Origin: an uncultured Rikenellaceae bacterium | Lineage (GTDB): Bacteria > Bacteroidota > Bacteroidia > Bacteroidales > Rikenellaceae | Length of the DNA stretch: 47,739 nt | Reading direction: 5' to 3' | Assembly: GCA_904501625.1 (NCBI GenBank) | Contig: CAJGBR010000006.1 | Span: 1 to 47,739 of the forward strand | Shown here: piece after piece, positions 42,112 through 47,739 of the stretch | How positions within the stretch are numbered: position 1 is the first letter of the stretch | Layout: the number at the start of each line of letters is the position of its first letter | Made by a program: the position numbers and the translations under genes | The notes under the pieces: model-generated | What the model was told of the DNA's origin: nothing | The model's input: the letters and a program-made list of their open reading frames with translations, nothing else | Databases searched by the model: none

Positions 42112-43086
42112 ATGATTTCTATCGAAAAAATATTCGATATTAAAACTGAGAAGGAGTTCGAAGGCATTGCCCTTGAACTCTTTTCGCATCAATATAACAA
42201 ATGTGCTGTATATCGTAAATATGTGGATATTGCAGAAATTAACCCTAACAGCATTAAAAGTTGGAAAGAGATTCCGTGCCTTCCGATTGAGACATTCAAA
42301 CATCAAGATGTATATTGTGGAGAAAATGCAGCTCAAATTACATTTACCAGCAGCTGCACTTCAGGTATGACTCCGAGTCGACATCTGGTCAGTGATATCA
42401 GAATCTATGAGCAGGCGTTTAATCGCGGATTCGAACAATTTTATGGTCCGATAAAAGATACGGCACTGTTTGCATTGCTGCCCAAATATCTCGAACGAGA
42501 AGGTTCATCGCTGGTCTATATGGCAGACAAACTTATTGCACAAGCTGCCGATGGAGGATTCTTCCTGAATAACTACGAAGATCTGATCAACAGACTAGAA
42601 TTGTCACTTCGCACAAACAAAAAAACAATTCTTTTGGGAGTAAGTTTCGCGCTGCTTGATATGGCCGAACACTACCACCTTTCAATGCCTGAGCTTATTG
42701 TGATGGAAACAGGTGGAATGAAAGGAACACGTAAAGAGATTTCAAGAGATGAATTACACGAAAAACTTTGTGCCGGTTTTGGAGTCAATAAAATACACTC
42801 AGAATATGGAATGTGCGAAATGCTGAGTCAGGGATATTCTCTCGGAGACAAAACTTTCAGGCTGCCACCGTGGGCTCGCGTGAACATTAGGAAACTCGAT
42901 AATCCAGGCCGCATCGAGCAATGCGGCAAAATAGGCGGCATCAATATTATAGATCTTGCTAACGTAGACTCTTGTGCATTTATTGAGACTCAGGATATGG
43001 GCATTCTGTATGATAATGGCAGTTTCTCGGTCAATGGCAGAATTAAAGGCAGTATGTTGCGCGGTTGCAATATGCTGATTGAATAG
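42112..43086 (+). CDS. LuxE-like acyl-protein synthetase / PaaK-type adenylating protein
   Basis: A 324-residue adenylate-forming enzyme of the LuxE/PaaK branch. It has the nucleotide-binding block TSSCTSGMTPSRH near residues 82-94, corresponding to the TSGTTGxPK-type loop. METGGMKGTRKEISRDEL follows near 200, and KIHSEYGMCEMLSQGYS near 228-244 is typical of LuxE acyl-protein synthetases. LuxE activates fatty acids in luminous bacteria and works with LuxC and LuxD, but neither lies beside it here. Bacteroidota members have no established substrate; a cell-surface or lipid function is plausible. It sits between trxB and a hydroxyacid dehydrogenase. Confidence 0.85.
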   Translation: MISIEKIFDIKTEKEFEGIALELFSHQYNKCAVYRKYVDIAEINPNSIKSWKEIPCLPIETFKHQDVYCGENAAQITFTSSCTSGMTPSRHLVSDIRIYEQAFNRGFEQFYGPIKDTALFALLPKYLEREGSSLVYMADKLIAQAADGGFFLNNYEDLINRLELSLRTNKKTILLGVSFALLDMAEHYHLSMPELIVMETGGMKGTRKEISRDELHEKLCAGFGVNKIHSEYGMCEMLSQGYSLGDKTFRLPPWARVNIRKLDNPGRIEQCGKIGGINIIDLANVDSCAFIETQDMGILYDNGSFSVNGRIKGSMLRGCNMLIE

Positions 43087-43106
43087 CAACTAAAAATAAC
43101 AACAAT

Positions 43107-44048
43107 ATGAGAAAAATAGTTTTTTTGGACGCCGAGACACTCGGCAAAGTTGATGGAATGGAGGCATATTCACAATTTGGTGAATTTATCGCATATGACT
43201 ATACTCCGGCAGAACAAATCATCGAAAGAATCGCTGATGCAGAAATAATTATCACAAATAGTGCGAAGATATCTCGTGAAATTATCGAGGCATCACCTAA
43301 GCTACGTCTAATATGCATTGCTGCTACCGGAATGAATATCATCGATTTAGAGGCAGCAAAAGAACACAACGTGGCTGTTAAAAACGTAGCCGGATACTCA
43401 ACCGACTCCGTAACCCAGGTCACATTTGCTATGGCTTTGGAATTGATGCAACAGACCCGTTTTTATAACGATTTCTCACGCGAAGGCTACATCAATGCAC
43501 AGTGCTATCGCCACAAAATGCCGGCATTCAATGAGATAGCAGGCAAACGCTGGGGAGTCATCGGACTCGGAAATATCGGACGTAATGTTGCTAAAGTTGC
43601 TCAAGCATTTGGAGCCGAAGTCGTTTACTATTCGACATCTGGCAAAAATGACAACCCCAACTACCAACGTCTATCACTCGAACAACTGATGAGTAGCTGT
43701 GATATCATTTCAATTCACGCACCACTTAACGACCAGACTCGTAACCTCATCGATTACGATAAGTTGAGTTTGATGAAAAAATCAGCCATCATAATCAATC
43801 TTGGACGAGGCGGAATCATCAATGAATCAGCACTGCAACAAGCCCTTGACAATGAGATAATCAGCGGTGCAGGCATTGATGTATTCACACAAGAACCTAT
43901 TGTCTCAGAAAATCCGCTTCTCAAAGTTAAAAATCCCGAACGTCTGGTACTTGCTCCTCACATCGGTTGGACAAGCGTCGAAGCTCGTAACAAAATCGTG
44001 GGTATGATTGCCAATAATATCAAAACTTGGATCGAACAAAATAATTAA
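43107..44048 (+). CDS. D-2-hydroxyacid dehydrogenase (hydroxypyruvate/glycerate dehydrogenase type)
   Basis: A 313-residue NAD(P)-dependent dehydrogenase. The Rossmann motif is GVIGLGNIGRNVAKVAQAFG (about 149-168). The catalytic Arg is in INLGRGGIINE, the Glu in VFTQEP, and the His in LAPHIGWTSVEAR. The enzyme class covers glycerate, hydroxypyruvate and other 2-keto/2-hydroxy acids; the substrate is not settled. It ends the trxB / luxE-like / dehydrogenase run and has a strong terminator. Confidence 0.94.
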   Translation: MRKIVFLDAETLGKVDGMEAYSQFGEFIAYDYTPAEQIIERIADAEIIITNSAKISREIIEASPKLRLICIAATGMNIIDLEAAKEHNVAVKNVAGYSTDSVTQVTFAMALELMQQTRFYNDFSREGYINAQCYRHKMPAFNEIAGKRWGVIGLGNIGRNVAKVAQAFGAEVVYYSTSGKNDNPNYQRLSLEQLMSSCDIISIHAPLNDQTRNLIDYDKLSLMKKSAIIINLGRGGIINESALQQALDNEIISGAGIDVFTQEPIVSENPLLKVKNPERLVLAPHIGWTSVEARNKIVGMIANNIKTWIEQNN

Positions 44049-44073
44049 AATACATAATATTATCAACGTAAGG

Positions 44074-44110
44074 CTATCCGAATGGTAATTTCATTCGGAT
44101 AGTTTTTTTG
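44074..44110 (+). terminator. Terminator of the trxB operon
   Basis: An 11-bp perfect stem CTATCCGAATG / CATTCGGATAG around a 7-base loop, followed by a run of seven T. Confidence 0.92.
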
Positions 44111-44134
44111 TCAGCAAAATAGAAGATCGTGCAT

Positions 44135-44159
44135 TTTTGTCATAGTAATTGCGACAAAA
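44135..44159. repeat. Inverted repeat upstream of htpG
   Basis: TTTTGTC and GACAAAA flank 11 bases. It lies upstream of the sigma-54-like site and could be an operator or activator site. Confidence 0.4.
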
Positions 44160-44176
44160 TGTCAGTTTTATGCAAG

Positions 44177-44192
44177 TGGCACATAGTTTGTT
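44177..44192 (+). promoter_or_regulatory. Possible sigma-54-type promoter of htpG
   Basis: TGGCACATAGTTTGTT resembles TGGCAC-N5-TTGC: all six -24 bases match and -12 reads TTGT. GG and GT are separated by 10 bases. No TAnnTTTG element is found upstream of htpG. Confidence 0.28.
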
Positions 44193-44242
44193 TATACCAT
44201 AATATACATAAGAATATGTAAATATCTAAAAATAAATGAACT

Positions 44243-46303
44243 ATGCAAAGTGGTAAAATTGGGGTAACAACCGAAAACATTTTCCCCATCATAAAGAAAT
44301 TTCTCTATTCCGATCACGAAATCTTCCTGAGAGAGTTGGTTTCGAATGCAGTTGATGCTACACAGAAATTAAAAACACTGTCTGCAGTGGGTGAATTCAA
44401 CGGCGAACTTGGCGATCTGACTATTCACATTAATCTTGACACAGAGAAGAAGATACTGACTGTCAGCGACCGTGGTATAGGTATGACTAAAGAAGATATC
44501 GAAAAGTATATCAATCAGATAGCCCTTTCAGGTGCAGAAGCATTCCTCGAAAAATACAAAAACCAAACAGGCATTATCGGTCATTTTGGTTTGGGATTTT
44601 ACTCATCATTTATGGTTGCATCTAAGGTAGAGATTGTAACCAAGTCGTACAAAGAGGGAGCGACTCCAGTCAAATGGGTTTGTGAAGGAACTCCCGAATA
44701 TACTATCAGCGAACTGAGCAATGATGAAAAGCCACAACGCGGTACAGATATTATTTTGCACTTGTCAGATGAATCATCAGAATTTGCTGACACCACAAGG
44801 ATTAAACAGTTGTTGGATAAGTATTGTAAATTTTTGCCTGTACCAATTGCCTTTGGAAAAGAACGCCAATGGAAAGACGGAAAATACATCGATACTGATA
44901 AGGATCTGATTATTAACAATACAGAGCCACTTTGGACTAAAAAACCAGGCGACCTGACCGATAAAGAGTATCTCGATTTTTATCACGAATTATACCCTAT
45001 GGGCGAAAATCCGTTATTCAACATTCACCTGAATATCGACTACCCGTTCAATCTGACAGGCGTTCTGTACTTTCCCAAAATCAGAAGCAACATCGATTTA
45101 CAACGAAATAAAATCCAACTCTATCAAAATCAGGTATTTGTTACCGATTTGGTTGAGGGTATTGTTCCGGAATTCCTGACACTTCTACACGGGGTGATTG
45201 ATTCTCCGGATATTCCTCTGAACGTATCTCGCAGTTATCTGCAAAGCGATTCAAATGTCAAAAAAATATCAAGTTACATTACCCGCAAAGTTGCAGATAG
45301 ACTCAATGAAATATTCACATCAAAACGCGAAGAGTACGAAAACAAGTGGGACGACCTTAAAGTGTTTATCGAATACGGAATCGTTACCGATCAGAAATTT
45401 GCCGAAAAAGCACCAGACTTTACTCTCGTAAAGAATATTGCAGGAAAATATTTCACTCTTTCAGAATATGAAACTGCCGTTAAAGATGCACAAACCGATA
45501 AGGATAACAATCTGATATATCTCTACACAACAGACTACGACGCACAGTATTCATTTATATCTGCCGCACGCGAACGTGGTTACGATGTACTGGTTATGGA
45601 CGGACAACTTGACCAACACTTTATCAGTTGGTATGAAAGTAAAAATCAGAATAAACGCTTTGTGAGAGTCGATTCTGATATCATCGACAAGTTGATCGTT
45701 AAAGGAGATTCTTCAAGTATGGCACTGAGTTCAGAACAACAAGAGACACTGCGTCCGTTATTCGAAGCTCAACTACCTAACGAAGAGAAGGTTGACTACA
45801 CGGTATCTTTTGAAGCAATGTCACCTAATGATGTTCCGGTAGTTATTACACGCAATGAATTTATGCGTCGAATGAAAGATATGTCACAAATGAGTGGCGG
45901 AATGTCTTTCTACGGAGCAATGCCTGATAATTATAACGTAGTAATTAATGGAAACCATCCTCTGGTTTTGGAAGCCCTATCTTCAACCGAAAAAGAGCTC
46001 GGAGATTCATTGAAGAGAATGAATCAAAAAATTTCAGCAGCACAAACCGAAGTATCGCAAGCAAGTGAGAAAGTGGGTACAGCACCCGAGAAGGCGACAG
46101 ATGAACAACGCAAATCACTGGAAGAGGCTGAAGAGAAACTGCAAAAGCTGCAAAATGACAAGAATGAAAAAATCCGAGCTATCGGACTGCAAAGCAAACT
46201 TGTAAAGCAGATTATTGATTTGGCTCTATTGTCAAACGGAATGCTTAAAGGCGAAGATTTGACTAACTTTATACGTCGCAGTGTAGAACTCATCGGAAAA
46301 TAA
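44243..46303 (+). CDS. htpG: Molecular chaperone HtpG (bacterial Hsp90)
   Basis: A 686-residue Hsp90. The N-terminal ATPase domain (about 1-215) has ELVSNAVDA with the catalytic Glu and metal-binding Asn, SDRGIGMTKEDI, and the GHFGLGFYSSFMVA lid. The middle domain (about 225-495) contains LNVSRSYLQSD. The C-terminal dimerisation domain carries a Lys/Glu/Gln-rich, coiled-coil-like insertion (about 590-650), which makes the protein longer than the 624-residue E. coli form; a similar length is normal in Bacteroidota. Its leader lacks the housekeeping promoter consensus. A terminator follows 17 bases downstream. Confidence 0.97.
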   Translation: MQSGKIGVTTENIFPIIKKFLYSDHEIFLRELVSNAVDATQKLKTLSAVGEFNGELGDLTIHINLDTEKKILTVSDRGIGMTKEDIEKYINQIALSGAEAFLEKYKNQTGIIGHFGLGFYSSFMVASKVEIVTKSYKEGATPVKWVCEGTPEYTISELSNDEKPQRGTDIILHLSDESSEFADTTRIKQLLDKYCKFLPVPIAFGKERQWKDGKYIDTDKDLIINNTEPLWTKKPGDLTDKEYLDFYHELYPMGENPLFNIHLNIDYPFNLTGVLYFPKIRSNIDLQRNKIQLYQNQVFVTDLVEGIVPEFLTLLHGVIDSPDIPLNVSRSYLQSDSNVKKISSYITRKVADRLNEIFTSKREEYENKWDDLKVFIEYGIVTDQKFAEKAPDFTLVKNIAGKYFTLSEYETAVKDAQTDKDNNLIYLYTTDYDAQYSFISAARERGYDVLVMDGQLDQHFISWYESKNQNKRFVRVDSDIIDKLIVKGDSSSMALSSEQQETLRPLFEAQLPNEEKVDYTVSFEAMSPNDVPVVITRNEFMRRMKDMSQMSGGMSFYGAMPDNYNVVINGNHPLVLEALSSTEKELGDSLKRMNQKISAAQTEVSQASEKVGTAPEKATDEQRKSLEEAEEKLQKLQNDKNEKIRAIGLQSKLVKQIIDLALLSNGMLKGEDLTNFIRRSVELIGK

Positions 46304-46320
46304 TTATCCGATGATTCATA

Positions 46321-46360
46321 AAAAAAGAGTGTCCTCGATTTTCGAGGGCACTTTTTTTTT
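46321..46360 (+). terminator. Terminator of htpG
   Basis: GTGTCCTCGA / TCGAGGGCAC (one G-T pair) with a short loop, followed by a run of nine T. Confidence 0.9.
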
Positions 46361-46423
46361 ACACAGACAGATTTACGCAGTCTAAAGCACGAACTTTGTT
46401 ACATCAATCAATTCTTATACATT

Positions 46424-46552
46424 ATGAAACACAAACGGAACATCTATTACGGATTGCTTGTTATTGCACTAATTGTCCTCTACATCACCCTAGCCTCTAT
46501 TCTTGACAACAATGCAAGTCGCTGGATTACACTGATTCCAATTAATCTCTGA
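46424..46552 (+). CDS. Candidate 42-residue membrane protein
   Basis: An ATG-initiated frame encoding a basic start (MKHKRN), one hydrophobic helix (about 8-26) and a short polar tail ending LIPINL. It lies alone between the htpG terminator and the pyruvate:ferredoxin oxidoreductase terminator. TTTG 17 bases before TATACATT, just upstream of the ATG, could be a weak promoter. The fit to a single-pass membrane protein supports a real gene, but a chance frame is possible. Confidence 0.45.
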   Translation: MKHKRNIYYGLLVIALIVLYITLASILDNNASRWITLIPINL

Positions 46553-46585
46553 ACAAAAAAAGACCTGTCCGATGGACAGGTCTTT
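46553..46585 (-). terminator. Terminator of the pyruvate:ferredoxin oxidoreductase gene
   Basis: AGACCTGTCC / GGACAGGTCT form a 10-bp hairpin with a short loop. On the minus strand it runs into a T-tract, and it lies 24 bases past the stop. It could also work weakly in the plus direction for the small frame before it. Confidence 0.87.
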
Positions 46586-46609
46586 CCTTGTAGAAATATC
46601 TAATTGATA

Positions 46610-47739
46610 TTAGTATTTCATTTGAGTAAATCTCAAGTAGCTGTTATAACGCCACTTAGCATTTTCTTCAGATGCAGCGAACAATTCTTGAGCTTGCTCT
46701 GGGAATGATTTCAACAATGAAGAGTAACGTACTTCACTATTGATGAACTTCTGGAATTTGCTCCAATCCGGTTCTTTTGAATCAAGTGTAAACGGATTCT
46801 TGTCTGCCGGAGCAGCCGGATTGAATCTCCACAAGTGCCAGTATCCACATTCAACAGCTGCTTTTTCTACAGCTTGAGTATTTGTCATACCGCCCTTGAT
46901 ACCGTGGTTGATACACGGAGCATAAGCAATAATCAATGATGGACCATCATAAGCTTCAGCTTCTTTGATTGCTTGCAAATATTGGTTTTGGTTTGCACCG
47001 ATTGCAACTTGAGCAACGTAAACATAACCATATGTCATTGCCATAGCACCGAGGTCTTTCTTACGAACTCGTTTACCTGAAGATGCAAATTTAGCCACTG
47101 CACCAATCGGAGTTGCCTTTGATGACTGACCGCCTGTATTTGAATAAACTTCAGTGTCGATAACCATAATGTTAACGTTTTCGCCAGAAGCCAAAACATG
47201 GTCAAGACCACCATAACCGATGTCATAACCCCAACCGTCACCACCAAAGATCCATTGTGAAGCCTTAACGAGGTATTGCTTCATAGCGAGAATTTCCTGG
47301 CAAGTTTTGCAGTTGCAAGCTTCCATCATCGGAATGAGTTTTTCGCTCAGTTCCATAGTCTTGGCACCGTCATTCATATTATCGAGCCATTGTTGCATCA
47401 AGTCTTTCAACTCTGCTGAGCAGCAGTTGCATTCTGCAATTGCATAACGCATCTTATCAGCTACGCGTTCACGCAGTTTGCTGTTTGCAGTCTTCATACC
47501 CAAGCCAAATTCTGCATTATCTTCGAACAATGAGTGTGCCCAAGCCGGACCACGTCCTTTAGCATTTGTACAGTACGGAGTAGAAGGTGCTGATCCACTA
47601 TAGATTGAAGAACAACCTGTTGCATTTGCAACCATCATACGTTCGCCGAACAATTGGGTAATACCTTTGATATACGGAGTTTCACCACAACCTGCACAAG
47701 CTCCTGAGAACTCGAACAATGGTTGAGCAAACTGCATAT
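46610..47739 (-). CDS. nifJ: Pyruvate:ferredoxin (flavodoxin) oxidoreductase, C-terminal part
   Basis: The last 375 or so residues of a single-chain pyruvate:ferredoxin oxidoreductase; the gene continues beyond the right edge, so the Met at the boundary is internal. This is the thiamine-diphosphate-binding half. It has FSGACAGCGETPY with two cluster Cys, and NATGCSSIYSGSAPSTPY. The ThDP/Mg motif is GDGWGYDIGYGGLDHVL followed by VYSNTGGQSSKATP, and the C-terminal region contains AYAPCINHGIKGG. It converts pyruvate and CoA to acetyl-CoA, CO2 and reduced ferredoxin, a mark of anaerobic metabolism. The even codon choice suggests high expression. Confidence 0.95.
   Translation of the reverse strand, partial: MQFAQPLFEFSGACAGCGETPYIKGITQLFGERMMVANATGCSSIYSGSAPSTPYCTNAKGRGPAWAHSLFEDNAEFGLGMKTANSKLRERVADKMRYAIAECNCCSAELKDLMQQWLDNMNDGAKTMELSEKLIPMMEACNCKTCQEILAMKQYLVKASQWIFGGDGWGYDIGYGGLDHVLASGENVNIMVIDTEVYSNTGGQSSKATPIGAVAKFASSGKRVRKKDLGAMAMTYGYVYVAQVAIGANQNQYLQAIKEAEAYDGPSLIIAYAPCINHGIKGGMTNTQAVEKAAVECGYWHLWRFNPAAPADKNPFTLDSKEPDWSKFQKFINSEVRYSSLLKSFPEQAQELFAASEENAKWRYNSYLRFTQMKY

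Noticed and set aside
1..47739. tRNA, rRNA, CRISPR array, insertion sequence, prophage
   Set aside because: Scan of all spacers by eye showed none; every spacer is short and the genes are chromosomal core or common accessory functions.

Overview
The window is a gene-dense chromosomal stretch from a Bacteroidota bacterium, almost certainly of the order Bacteroidales. The evidence is a fused LpxC-FabZ gene, a short primary sigma factor of about 286 residues with no region 1.1, and a DUF5606-type gene. A DUF4369-like redoxin, a type B L31 and repeated promoters of the Bacteroidota form TTTG-N19-21-TAnnTTTG point the same way. The DNA is AT-rich and I cannot settle the family. I see no tRNA, rRNA, CRISPR array, insertion sequence or prophage. 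No gap between genes exceeds 300 bases.

Layout. 1-177: the 5' part of ruvX, leaving the window on the left. 312-1872: a membrane protein, an ECF sigma factor and a small membrane protein that may be its anti-sigma partner. 1930-3954: dnaG, converging on a trkA / GH3-like / deoxynucleoside kinase operon (7422-3956). 8146-11152: a patatin-barrel protein, radC and a DsbA-like protein. 11362-13234: a divergent MFS transporter and a GNAT acetyltransferase. 13386-14930: a secreted C1 peptidase and L31. 15137-15802: rpmI-rplT without infC. 15880-20326 (minus strand): a pseudouridine synthase, cytidine deaminase, mnmD, rpoD, a DegP/HtrA protease and a DUF5606 protein. 20460-24643: glmS, a small membrane protein, a small secreted protein and a secreted redoxin.

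24715-28368: glyS-coaD-lpxD-ruvC operon. 28489-30896: a FAD-dependent oxidoreductase behind a secreted protein that resembles an eroded GH20 hexosaminidase. 30990-34422: a dolichol-phosphate-mannose-synthase-like glycosyltransferase, ispD, surE and an eroded 5'-nucleotidase-like gene with no ATG. 34367-38533: an S4 RNA-binding protein, an MBOAT acyltransferase, an SAH/MTA deaminase-like amidohydrolase and a TonB-like protein. 38701-40922: lpxC-fabZ and lpxA. 41170-44048: trxB, a LuxE-like gene and a D-2-hydroxyacid dehydrogenase. 44243-46303: htpG. 46610-47739: the C-terminal part of pyruvate:ferredoxin oxidoreductase, leaving the window on the right.

How the genes work together. Most are housekeeping: replication and recombination (dnaG, ruvC, ruvX, radC), lipid A synthesis (lpxA, lpxC-fabZ, lpxD), cell-wall precursor supply (glmS), isoprenoids (ispD), CoA (coaD), translation and RNA modification (glyS, L20, L31, L35, mnmD, pseudouridine synthase) and envelope or redox quality control (DegP, redoxin, trxB, htpG).

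I found no clear new defence or mobile system. The most unusual items are two apparent pseudo-enzymes about 2 kb apart (GH20-like and 5'-nucleotidase-like). Next come several promoters whose -7 element lies only 4-8 bases before a fixed start codon, suggesting leaderless mRNAs. The LuxE-like and GH3-like acyl-activating genes sit in unexpected operons. Several intergenic regions hold structured repeats that no gene explains.
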